Origin: Paraflavitalea sp966211765
Lineage (GTDB): Bacteria > Bacteroidota > Bacteroidia > Chitinophagales > Chitinophagaceae
Assembly: GCA_966211765.1 (NCBI GenBank)
Contig: CBIHOV010000006.1
Span: forward strand, 1-64,000
Length of the DNA stretch: 64,000 nt
Direction of reading: 5' to 3'
The notes under the pieces were generated by a model. That model did not search any database and was not told where the DNA came from. It saw only the letters and a program-made list of their open reading frames with translations. The first letter of the stretch is position 1, and each line of letters begins with the position of its first letter. Shown here piece after piece: positions 41,880 to 50,498 of the stretch. The position numbers were made by a program, and so were the translations under genes.

Positions 41880-42414
41880 TGCCATAACGCTGCTTATCGT
41901 TCACCTGTTTAATCTTGCAGGCTATTTTATCCTATTCGAATATTTCATTGCACGCTCTGATCAACAATTGGTCAGGCAGTTAGATGACAAGCAATACAGC
42001 GATACCGAACTGATCGAAGTAAAACTCCCCTTGCATTTACCGTATCTGTCCAACTGGAATGATTATGAGCGGATAGATGGCGAAATGGAATACAACGGCA
42101 TTTATTACAACTACGTAAAGCGAAAAGTGTGCAATGACACTTTATTTCTCCTCTGCCTCCCCAATCAAAGCAAAACCCGGTTTTATCATGCCCGCCACGA
42201 GTATGCCAGGCAGGTAAACGGTGCGCCTTCGAGAGACAACAATGACAAGCCCCTGGTAAAGAAGATCAATATTACCACTGAATACAATCAGCCCCTGCTA
42301 CAGTTTAGTTTTACCTGCTGGGCCGAACCAGTAGGTTCCCCCCACTACAATCTGGTTGCCCGGCTTATCCATCCTTTTATTGATGCTCAATACAGGCCTC
42401 CTCAGGTGTTATAG
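41866..42414 (+). CDS. Hypothetical membrane-anchored protein, presumed CTG start
   Basis: 182 aa if begun at CTG 41866: KKLLAITLLIVHLFNLAGYF gives a plausible N-terminal anchor or signal, followed by YNGIYYNYVKRKVCNDTLFLLCLPNQ and a soluble domain. The nearest other start is TTG 41968, which would remove the whole hydrophobic segment. No ATG exists in frame between the stop at 41854 and the body of the gene. I recall similar hypothetical proteins in Chitinophagaceae without a known function. Either a rare CTG start or a mutated ATG. Confidence 0.6.
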   Translation: MKKLLAITLLIVHLFNLAGYFILFEYFIARSDQQLVRQLDDKQYSDTELIEVKLPLHLPYLSNWNDYERIDGEMEYNGIYYNYVKRKVCNDTLFLLCLPNQSKTRFYHARHEYARQVNGAPSRDNNDKPLVKKINITTEYNQPLLQFSFTCWAEPVGSPHYNLVARLIHPFIDAQYRPPQVL

Positions 42415-42452
42415 CAGATCAGTATCTATATTCAATTAACTGCTATAAACCT

Positions 42453-44696
42453 ATGTTTATGTATTACTCCTTATCCAGGATAGCAACCTGTATTGTTATA
42501 CTGTTGCTGTTCGCTTCCTGCGCGCATGAAAATCGCCCCAATAAAGAAATGGTGAACCTGCTGGCATCTATTTCCAGGTCGGAATACAGCCCCCGCAATA
42601 CTTTTTGTCCGGAGGCTAAGTTGCACTATTATGACTCGCTGCTTTCCCAGGCTACTAATATTACAGACTCTGCCTTTCTGGAATATACCATTGTCCGAAC
42701 GATGGTGGAGCTGGGTGATGAAGAAAAAGCTATGCAAATGACCGACATACTGATCAAAAGGATACCGGTCTATGAGATCAGTCATAGGATGGCCGTTATG
42801 AAGACGATGGCCATTGCCTGTATGAGGTTCGGAGAGCGCAGTAACTGTATCCGGTCACATACAGGTGAATCCTGTGTTTTTCCTATTGCCGGGAGAGGCA
42901 TACATGGAGATAAGACCGGCTCTTCCAAAGCTATTGAATTGTTTGAAAAAGTGTTGGCCAATGATCCCGAGGACCTTGAATCGAAGTGGCTGCTGAACAT
43001 CGCTTATATGACCACGGGCGATTATCCGGAAGGCGTGCCGCCTGCCTTTTTGATTAAGGGACTTGATACGGATACGGCCAGCGGCATAAAGCCCTTTGTA
43101 GATGCCGCGATGCCTGCAGGCCTCAATACCAACAATATGGCCGGTGGCAGTATTGTTGACGACTTTAACAATGATGGCTACCTGGATATCATTACCAGTA
43201 GCTGGGGACTGGAACAGGGAATGCGCTATTGCAGGAACAATACCAATGGCACTTTTACGGATGTTTCTGATTCTTCGGGGCTGAAGTATTTGACAGGAGG
43301 GCTGAATATCATGCAAACTGATTACAACAATGATGGTCTCAAGGATGTGTTTGTACTGAGGGGCGCCTGGAAAGAGAAATTTGGCAAGGAGCCCAACTCG
43401 CTGTTGAGGAACAATGGTGATGGTACTTTTACTGACGTTACCAAGGAATGTGGCCTGCTTTCCTTCAACCCAACCCAGGCAGCCACCTGGGCTGATTTTA
43501 ACAACGATGGCTGGTTGGATGTATTTATTGGCAATGAAACCACCTCAGAAGATGATATCATGCCCTGTGAGCTGTATATGAACGACAAGAAGGGTCATTT
43601 TACAGAAGTGGCAGCCAAGGCGGGCTGTGCCATTGTGGGTTTTGTAAAAGGCGTTACGTCGGGTGATTATGACAACGATGGACTAACTGATATTTTCATC
43701 TCTACCTTAAATGGCCGCAAGGTATTACTGAAGAATGGTGGTGTACAAGGTAATACCGTTGTGTTTACCGATGTAACAGCGCAAGCGGGCCTGGCCGAAA
43801 ACAGGACACGTACTTTCCCCACCTGGTTTTGGGATTATGACAATGATGGCTGGCTGGATATTCTTGTATCGGGTTATGAGTTTGACCGGTCGCTGGCCTG
43901 GTATGCTGCAGGAGAGGCGATGGGCAGACAGGTAGGCAATTCGGGCAAGCTATTCCTGTTCAGGAATAAACAGAATGGAACCTTTGAGGATGTATCGGAA
44001 AAGCTGGGGTTGAATAAAATTGCTTTTGCGATGGGCGCCAATTTTGGCGATATTGATAATGATGGCTGGCTCGACATGTATTTTGGTACGGGTAACCCCT
44101 TGTTCCAATCGCTGGTGCCGAATAAAATGTTTAAGAATCAGGGTGGGAGCCGGTTTATTGATATTACCACCTCGGCCCGCGTAGGCAATCTGCAGAAGGG
44201 CCATGGGGTGTCTTTTGCTGACCTGGACAATGACGGTGACCAGGATATTTATATCGATATGGGCGGGGCCTATGTTGGCGATTCGTATCAAAACTCCTTA
44301 TATTTAAATCCGGGACAAAACAATAACCGCTGGATCAATATTGCTTTGGAAGGTGTTACCAGCAACAAGGCTGCCATCGGTACAAAAATTAAAGTAACGT
44401 TCAAGGACAATGGTGTGCTAAGATCGGTGTACCGTGATGTGAATTCGGGTGGTAGTTTTGGTTCCAACCCCTTGTTGCAGCATATTGGCATTAGCCAGGC
44501 CGCTATTGTACAAAGTATTGAAGTGAAATGGCCGGCAAGTCGTACGGTACAAACGTTTAAGGATATACCGGCCGGTGAACATATCGTTATCCGGGAAGGA
44601 AATCCTTCGTTGGTAAAGCATATTTATAACAGCGTTAATTTTTTGCTTGCAGGAAACAGGATCGTTAGTTGTGCTCCTACAGCGAAAGTCCCTTAA
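42453..44696 (+). CDS. CRTAC1/ASPIC-UnbV-type VCBS (FG-GAP) repeat lipoprotein
   Basis: 747 aa. Lipoprotein signal (LLLFASC). Residues ~25-200 are helical and TPR-like. A beta-propeller follows, with at least six Ca2+-binding FG-GAP/VCBS motifs of the DxxNDGxxD type: DDFNNDGYLDI, DYNNDGLKDVF, DFNNDGWLDVF, DYDNDGLTDIF, DYDNDGWLDIL, DIDNDGWLDMYF, DLDNDGDQDIY. The C-terminus is an ASPIC/UnbV domain (NRWINIALEGVTSNKAAIGTKIKV ... SIEVKWPASRTVQTFKDI). Probably surface or periplasmic; ligand unknown. It is followed at 13 bp by the DUF3179 gene. Confidence 0.9.
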   Translation: MFMYYSLSRIATCIVILLLFASCAHENRPNKEMVNLLASISRSEYSPRNTFCPEAKLHYYDSLLSQATNITDSAFLEYTIVRTMVELGDEEKAMQMTDILIKRIPVYEISHRMAVMKTMAIACMRFGERSNCIRSHTGESCVFPIAGRGIHGDKTGSSKAIELFEKVLANDPEDLESKWLLNIAYMTTGDYPEGVPPAFLIKGLDTDTASGIKPFVDAAMPAGLNTNNMAGGSIVDDFNNDGYLDIITSSWGLEQGMRYCRNNTNGTFTDVSDSSGLKYLTGGLNIMQTDYNNDGLKDVFVLRGAWKEKFGKEPNSLLRNNGDGTFTDVTKECGLLSFNPTQAATWADFNNDGWLDVFIGNETTSEDDIMPCELYMNDKKGHFTEVAAKAGCAIVGFVKGVTSGDYDNDGLTDIFISTLNGRKVLLKNGGVQGNTVVFTDVTAQAGLAENRTRTFPTWFWDYDNDGWLDILVSGYEFDRSLAWYAAGEAMGRQVGNSGKLFLFRNKQNGTFEDVSEKLGLNKIAFAMGANFGDIDNDGWLDMYFGTGNPLFQSLVPNKMFKNQGGSRFIDITTSARVGNLQKGHGVSFADLDNDGDQDIYIDMGGAYVGDSYQNSLYLNPGQNNNRWINIALEGVTSNKAAIGTKIKVTFKDNGVLRSVYRDVNSGGSFGSNPLLQHIGISQAAIVQSIEVKWPASRTVQTFKDIPAGEHIVIREGNPSLVKHIYNSVNFLLAGNRIVSCAPTAKVP

Positions 44697-44709
44697 AAAC
44701 GATTGTCAC

Positions 44710-45891
44710 ATGAAATCACTGCTTTTGACGTTTGGTTTATTACTCCTGTTTGCGGCCGAAATATTGCGCGTTTATTTTATCATGCCATTTCCCGGCAGTC
44801 AGCAGCATGATACGATTGGCCTGGCGTACTGGCTTCACAAGAACATCCTGTGGTTAAGGATACCCGGCCTTTTACTCATTGCTTATCCGGTGGTGCAGAT
44901 ACTGCAACATGCCCGGTTATGGAAGAAAGTGCTATTGGTGACAGGGCTTGCTTTGTATGCGGTGATCTTCTACTTGTTTAATTATCGTTTCCTGGCCGAT
45001 AAGATGTTTTACCAACCCGGATATACCCAATTTGCCGGTGCTGCTGACAATAAGATACCGGCCGATAAATTAGTGATTGGCGTTAGCATGAATGGAGAAG
45101 CCAAAGCTTATCCCATTCAATTGATCGGATATCACCACCAGGTGCGTGACAGCATTGGTGGTAAGCCCATTATGGTTACGTATTGTACTGTGTGCAGAAC
45201 CGGGCGTGTATACAGTCCGGTGGTTGAAGGGCGACAGGAAACATTCCGGTTGGTGGGTATGGACCATTTCAATGCGATGTTTGAAGATGCTGCTACCAAA
45301 AGCTGGTGGCGACAGGTAACAGGTGTGGCAGTGGCCGGGCCTTTAAAGGGCAAGCATCTACCGGAAATACCTTCGGCCCAGCTTACCCTCAAGGCCTGGA
45401 TGGACCAATATCCCCAGTCACGCGTGTTTCAGCCCGATACTTCTTTTACAAAGCAATATGAAGGGCTTGAAGGGTTTGATAATGGCACGATTGCCAGCGG
45501 CCTTGAAAAAAGGGATTCAGGATCGTGGAAAATGAAGTCATGGGTGGTAGGCGTGGTGAAGGGTAATACGGCGAAGGCCTATGATTGGAATGAACTGGTC
45601 AATAAAGGAATGATCCAGGACTCTTTGCCCGGGCTGCCTATCCTGCTGCTGCTGGAAAAAGATACAGCATCCTTTCATGTATGGAACAGGCAGGTGAAGG
45701 GCGCTTCCCTGCAATTTACCGGAAGCAGGGGCGATACATTGATTGATAAGAATACTTTGTCGGGTTGGAACAGGCAAGGTGAATGTATAAGCGGTGTGTT
45801 AAAAGGCGAACGCCTGGCGGCTGTACAGGCCTACCAGGAGTTCTGGCACTCCTGGAATACTTTTCATCCCGGAACGGAGCGGTATCCCTAG
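44710..45891 (+). CDS. DUF3179 domain-containing membrane protein
   Basis: 393 aa from the Met at 44710; the longer frame from 44647 overlaps the upstream gene. Three N-terminal hydrophobic helices (residues 1-95) precede the DUF3179 domain: KIPADKLVIGVSMNGEAKAYPIQLIGYHHQVRDSIGGKPIMVTYCTVCRTGRVY is the family's signature stretch, with the Cys-x-x-Cys-like YCTVC, then MDHFNAMFEDAATKSWWRQ. Function of the family is not established; the two cysteines could bind metal or be redox-active. Co-directional with the ASPIC lipoprotein. Confidence 0.85.
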   Translation: MKSLLLTFGLLLLFAAEILRVYFIMPFPGSQQHDTIGLAYWLHKNILWLRIPGLLLIAYPVVQILQHARLWKKVLLVTGLALYAVIFYLFNYRFLADKMFYQPGYTQFAGAADNKIPADKLVIGVSMNGEAKAYPIQLIGYHHQVRDSIGGKPIMVTYCTVCRTGRVYSPVVEGRQETFRLVGMDHFNAMFEDAATKSWWRQVTGVAVAGPLKGKHLPEIPSAQLTLKAWMDQYPQSRVFQPDTSFTKQYEGLEGFDNGTIASGLEKRDSGSWKMKSWVVGVVKGNTAKAYDWNELVNKGMIQDSLPGLPILLLLEKDTASFHVWNRQVKGASLQFTGSRGDTLIDKNTLSGWNRQGECISGVLKGERLAAVQAYQEFWHSWNTFHPGTERYP

Positions 45892-45912
45892 CTATTAGTG
45901 TTGAATGATGTG

Positions 45913-47262
45913 CTAAATTTTATAATGGAGGTGTGTGCCCGGAAAAGTAATGGTTACCGCGGTACCATCTCCTGTATTGCTTTCCCAGCCGATAAGGCCT
46001 CCCAGGCTGTTCACATGCTGTTGCAGGTTATCGAGCCCTGATCCCGGACTTAACTGGTCTTGTTTGAAACCAATGCCATCATCTTCGATGGTAAGTACCA
46101 TATCATCATCGAGGTTGAGCTGTACCAGTACATGTTTGGCCTGCGCATGCCGGATGGCATTGTGCATGAGTTCCTGTGCAATACGGTAGGTGGCCAATTC
46201 AAAACCCTGCTCAAACCGGATGGGGTCTCCAAACCGGTAATAGGTGATCTCTGCCCGGCAACAGGGCGCCAGGTTTTGACAGTATCTTTTTAATGCTTCA
46301 TCCAATCCATAATTCTGCAATACTTCCGGCATCAGGCTATGGGCTGTTTTACGTACTTCATTGGACACTTCATCGAGTAAAGAGAGGGCGGTCTGGAAAT
46401 TGACGGACTCGCGAAAAGGATGTTGCGCCTGCACTGCACTCAGATGCATTTTTACAGCGGCGAGGGTGCCGCAAATACCATCATGGAGGTTACGTGCTAT
46501 CCTGCTTCGTTCTTTTTCTTCGGCATTCATGATCAATAGGGCCTTTTGCAGGTCATTGCTGCTCCAGGGCGAGAATTGCAGACCGGCATTGGCACTTGCT
46601 TCCAGGGCTTTCAATAAGGTAGAGTCATAAAAAACATGGGGGATATTTACGGCCGCTTTGTCATAAATGAGCTCATTATGGGATTGATCCCCTACAACAG
46701 GGCACTGGAATACGGTGGCATAGTGATCGGCTTCTGCGGGTGTTAAAGGCCAGGTAAAGTGAACGGCTGTTGGATTGATGCCACTTTGTGTACCATCCTG
46801 GATACCATTGCGGGTAAAGGCCATGGCCAGCTCTATAAGCTGGCGGGTAGCAAAGGCTGTTTCGGGCGTTTTGTAAGCCGGGGTGAGGACCACTTTTACC
46901 AGTTCGCTGGTTTCTTCCAGGTCGTAGGCAAACACGGTGTGCATCAAAGGCAGGTAGCGGGTAATGCGTTGGGTACCTTCTATCATATTCCTGCTGTAGC
47001 GGTACAGCTGGCCGATGATGCCCATGGCATCGAGGTTGGAGATCTGGCCGATGTGCAAACCAAGGTAGGGATCGCCGGAAAGCCGGCAGGCCACGGCTAA
47101 AAACTCGCTGAATGCGGTCATTGTAATAGGGTGGCGATCAGTCTCCAGTGTGTTGGTGCTGATACCGCCTTCCTGCAGCAGGCGGGCAGGAGCATAACCC
47201 AGTTTTTCATAGTACAGGAAAATCACCCTGATCGACTCGCTTGTAACTGCATAAGTATCCAT
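45913..47262 (-). CDS. Histidine kinase with AraC-type arabinose-binding-like sensor domain
   Basis: 449 aa, no signal peptide or membrane helix. Residues ~15-200 match the Arabinose_bd domain (PF12625 type) that normally forms the N-terminus of OruR-like AraC regulators: ARLLQEGGISTNTLE, SGDPYLGLHIGQ, NLDAMGIIGQLYRYS, VHFTWPLTP, HNELIYDKAAVNIPH. Where the AraC HTH is expected, a HisKA_3 kinase follows: ERSRIARNLHDGICGTLAAVK (His260), then the HATPase N-box ELMHNAIRHAQ, G1 IEDDGIGF and GSGLDNLQQHV. So it would sense a cytoplasmic small molecule and phosphorylate a NarL-type regulator, not encoded nearby. Confidence 0.85.
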   Translation of the reverse strand: MDTYAVTSESIRVIFLYYEKLGYAPARLLQEGGISTNTLETDRHPITMTAFSEFLAVACRLSGDPYLGLHIGQISNLDAMGIIGQLYRYSRNMIEGTQRITRYLPLMHTVFAYDLEETSELVKVVLTPAYKTPETAFATRQLIELAMAFTRNGIQDGTQSGINPTAVHFTWPLTPAEADHYATVFQCPVVGDQSHNELIYDKAAVNIPHVFYDSTLLKALEASANAGLQFSPWSSNDLQKALLIMNAEEKERSRIARNLHDGICGTLAAVKMHLSAVQAQHPFRESVNFQTALSLLDEVSNEVRKTAHSLMPEVLQNYGLDEALKRYCQNLAPCCRAEITYYRFGDPIRFEQGFELATYRIAQELMHNAIRHAQAKHVLVQLNLDDDMVLTIEDDGIGFKQDQLSPGSGLDNLQQHVNSLGGLIGWESNTGDGTAVTITFPGTHLHYKI

Positions 47263-47354
47263 GCCAGATTGATTGTATAGCGTTCGGTAAAGGGGGTAAA
47301 ATTAACTGATCAGGCTTGCTTACCCCTCCCATTCCTGTAATTACCCGGTTCGCT

Positions 47355-48464
47355 TTAAGGCACGATGGTAGTGAACAGATATGTGGCCAGGATCACCAGT
47401 AGTACAATACCCTGCAGGATATTGGTGCGGCCGGCGCCAAAGGAGATGCTAATGGTGAATAAGGAAAGTATGAGCAGGAGGGTGGATTTGGTATCAATGC
47501 CCAGGGTAATGGTGAAGCCTGTAAAATAACCCACAATGGCTACGGCGGGAATGGTAAGGCCAATGCTGGCCAGGGCCGATCCCAGGGCGAGGTTTAAGCT
47601 GGTTTGCAGGCGGTTTTTCCGGGCAGCCCGAATGGCGGCCAATCCTTCCGGCAGCAGGATGACGCTGGCAATGATGATGCCTACCAGGCTTTTAGGAGCG
47701 CCCAGGTTGACTACTATGGACTCAATGGCAGGAGATAGTTTTTTGGATAAGATCACCACTACGGCCAATGCCAGCAATAGCCAAACAAGGCTGGAAATGG
47801 TGGTAAGGTTCGTGGGAGGCTCGGCGTGGATATCTTCTTTTTCAGCAATCTCTCCTTCGGGAAGAAAATAATCCCGGTGACGGACTGCCTGTACCATTAC
47901 AAATCCGAGATACAATACCAGGGATACAATGGCTACGAAAATGAGCTGACTGCTGGAATAAACCGGGCCAGCCGCACTCGTTGTATAGTTGGGCAATACG
48001 AGCGTTAATATTGTAATGGCCGATAAGGTAACCAGGGCGGCACTTACGCCTTGCTTAACAAATAACTGTTCTTTAAAGCGGTAACCTCCCAGTAGCAGGC
48101 ATAAACCAATGATGCCGGTGAGGATAAGCATGATGGCTGCAAATACGGTATCGCGGGCCAGGGTAGATCCCTGTATGCCTTCGGACAACATAATGGTTAC
48201 GATGAGCGAAACTTCAATGATCGTTATAGCCAATGCAAGGATCAATGTACCGTAAGGTTCCCCCACTTTATGGGCCACTACTTCAGCATGGTGTACAGCA
48301 CTCAATACCACCGCGATCAGGGAAATGCCCATAACGACATCCATTATTCCACCATGTTCTTCGCCGGTAAGGAGTAATATTAATAATCCGATCAGCGGGC
48401 AAATGATGGTCCATAATGGCAAATCGATCTGCAACAGGGACTGTAAATATCTTTTTTTCGCCAT
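47355..48464 (-). CDS. Ca2+/H+ antiporter (ChaA/CaCA family)
   Basis: 369 aa, about eleven hydrophobic helices. Two CaCA repeats with the acidic ion-binding motifs: VVLSAVHHAEVVAHKVGEPYGTLILALAITIIEVSLIV in the first, GIIIASVILLPEGLAAIRAARKNRLQTSLNLALGSALASIGLTIP in the second. The HAEVVAHKVGEPYG stretch is typical of ChaA-like cation:proton antiporters. It exports Ca2+ (and possibly Na+/K+) from the cytoplasm. It follows the kinase at 45913 on the same strand, upstream of it by 92 bp; co-transcription is possible but not evident. Confidence 0.9.
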   Translation of the reverse strand: MAKKRYLQSLLQIDLPLWTIICPLIGLLILLLTGEEHGGIMDVVMGISLIAVVLSAVHHAEVVAHKVGEPYGTLILALAITIIEVSLIVTIMLSEGIQGSTLARDTVFAAIMLILTGIIGLCLLLGGYRFKEQLFVKQGVSAALVTLSAITILTLVLPNYTTSAAGPVYSSSQLIFVAIVSLVLYLGFVMVQAVRHRDYFLPEGEIAEKEDIHAEPPTNLTTISSLVWLLLALAVVVILSKKLSPAIESIVVNLGAPKSLVGIIIASVILLPEGLAAIRAARKNRLQTSLNLALGSALASIGLTIPAVAIVGYFTGFTITLGIDTKSTLLLILSLFTISISFGAGRTNILQGIVLLVILATYLFTTIVP

Positions 48465-48724
48465 GCTGTGGTAATTGTGAATGTGTTAAACGTAGGGAGG
48501 AGCCGGTTGTAGCAAAATAAGTCAACGCACCGGTAGCCAGGATAAGTGTTCTAATCGGTTGAAAGATAATGATTATCGTACAATTTGGCCAATAATTTTT
48601 GCGCGGTATAGCCGAAGTGGCAACCTGGTGGATGATAATATTAGAACATATCCTATTCATATTTTGATAACAACCGAAAACGGGCAATTCGGGAAATTAC
48701 CTTTTACATTTGCGGGTACCGGTT

Positions 48725-49294
48725 ATGAACCATCAGTTACCTATCCATGATGAAAAGGAAGCAACTTTTAACAAGTTGTACCATGCCTATTGGGAATTGC
48801 TCTTCAGGCTGGCCTGCAAAAAGACCGGCTCCACAGAGGATGCTTATGATATCGTGCACGATCTTTTTGCCGATATCTGGAAGAACTTTCACACACTGCC
48901 ACCATCCGAATCTATAAGGCCTTACCTGGTAGCTGCCTTGTACCACAAGGTGTTTAATTATTTCCGTTCCAAAGGATTGCAGGAAAAGCATTATAAAAGT
49001 TTTGAAGCTTTTTTGGTACAACAATCTCCCGTCAACGAATACCATGCTACTGAAGAAGAAAAGCAGAAATGGGCAAATATTGATGAAGCTATTTCCACCA
49101 CTATTACAGATATGCCCGGTAAAATGCGTGATATATTTATTCGCAATGTATACCAGGAACAATCTATTGACGAGATAGCTGGTGACCTGCTATTGTCCAA
49201 ACAAACGGTTAAGAATCAATTGCAACTGGCTTCGAAGCGATTACGGGTTGCTTTCAAACGGGTGCATATGCAGATTTTTATGATTCCGTTTTGA
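48725..49294 (+). CDS. ECF RNA polymerase sigma factor (locus III)
   Basis: 189 aa from ATG 48725; TTG 48710 is rejected because it lies in a TACATTTG box (48705-48712) that matches the -7 consensus and would place transcription start only a few bases before the ATG. Region 2: TEDAYDIVHDLFADIWKNF; region 4: KMRDIFIRNVYQEQSIDEIAGDLLLSKQTVKNQLQLASKRL. First gene of the locus; FecR follows 175 bp later. Confidence 0.92.
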   Translation: MNHQLPIHDEKEATFNKLYHAYWELLFRLACKKTGSTEDAYDIVHDLFADIWKNFHTLPPSESIRPYLVAALYHKVFNYFRSKGLQEKHYKSFEAFLVQQSPVNEYHATEEEKQKWANIDEAISTTITDMPGKMRDIFIRNVYQEQSIDEIAGDLLLSKQTVKNQLQLASKRLRVAFKRVHMQIFMIPF

Positions 49295-49469
49295 GCAGGG
49301 GGGGTAAGAAGTGGTGTCTGGTTAATGAGTGGCTTAGTGCTGGCTCCTGACTCCTGACTCTCAATTTCTTGCTGCTTATTCCCGCATTTTGGCCCTGCTC
49401 TCTCCGCACTTAACATTTTGGTAATACAAAACGTCTGGTACTTTTTTCACGCTGTGTTACTACTAATAC

Positions 49470-50453
49470 ATGCAACCCTCCAGACAATCCATTGAGCTGT
49501 TCATACAACGCCTCAAAACGGGCGACTGTACGCCGGAAGAAATTGACCTGTTCAGAAAGTGGATAGGGGAGGTGGAATGGAATAATACTACTGATGAATT
49601 AACTCCTTCCATGCTGGAGTCGGTGAAAGCGCGCATGCATAAGCAGTTAATGCAGGAGTTTAAAGAGGCAACTGTTATACCCATAAAATGGGGCGCCTTG
49701 GTGCGCAAATATGTAGCGGCAGCTGCTATCATTATCACAGTGGGAGCGGGTTCGCTCTTGTGGTTCCTCAAAGGCAGGCAGGGTACGGCAACGGAGCAAA
49801 CAGCTACTGCTTTGTCGGTCATTGAAAATGACCGCAATGTGGTGCGTAAGGTCACAATGCCGGATGGTACTATTGTATGGCTGAACCGGAACTCAAGACT
49901 GGAGTTTGATCATCAACAGTATAACCAAAAGCAACGGTATGTGAAGTTGTCGGGAGAGGGCTTCTTTGAAGTAGCCAAAGATGCTTCGAGGCCTTTTGTA
50001 GTGGAGACGGGTAATATACATACGCGTGTGCTGGGTACCGCTTTTAATATAGAGGCCTATCAGCAGGAGTCGGAGATCAGGATCTCGCTGGTGCATGGAA
50101 AGATCGCCCTGGAAGATAAGGCCAAAGCGATCACTCGTATCCTGGCGCCTGCGCAAACGATGCGCTACTCTAGGCAAACGAGGGATTGGCAATTATTGCC
50201 CATGGCTGTCAATAATATCAGTGCATGGACTACGGGCGCCCTGGTGTTTAATGAAGTGCCGCTGGAAGAGGCAGTGGAGCGAATTGGCAGCAGGTATCAC
50301 CTGGCCATCCATTACAAAAAAGAACTTTTACGCAATAAACGGATCACCGCCATTTTTACTGTGAGCGATTGGCAGCCAGCCCTGCGCAATGTATTGTTTG
50401 TGCATGGATTACATTTTAAGCATGCAGCCGGGTATGTGGCGATCACAGAGTAA
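49470..50453 (+). CDS. FecR-family anti-sigma factor (locus III)
   Basis: 327 aa. Cytoplasmic segment (~1-70), membrane helix at about 72-91 (YVAAAAIIITVGAGSLLWFL), FecR domain (RKVTMPDGTIVWLNRNSRLEFDHQQY, VKLSGEGFFEVAKDASRPFVVE, TRVLGTAFNIEAY) and C-terminal DUF4974 (VFNEVPLEEAVERIGSRYHLAIHY). The TonB-dependent receptor with its STN domain begins 45 bp later. Confidence 0.92.
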   Translation: MQPSRQSIELFIQRLKTGDCTPEEIDLFRKWIGEVEWNNTTDELTPSMLESVKARMHKQLMQEFKEATVIPIKWGALVRKYVAAAAIIITVGAGSLLWFLKGRQGTATEQTATALSVIENDRNVVRKVTMPDGTIVWLNRNSRLEFDHQQYNQKQRYVKLSGEGFFEVAKDASRPFVVETGNIHTRVLGTAFNIEAYQQESEIRISLVHGKIALEDKAKAITRILAPAQTMRYSRQTRDWQLLPMAVNNISAWTTGALVFNEVPLEEAVERIGSRYHLAIHYKKELLRNKRITAIFTVSDWQPALRNVLFVHGLHFKHAAGYVAITE

Positions 50454-50498
50454 AGCAGGAAGCAGCTTTTTCAGGAAAAGAAATATAAAAACGCAAGG

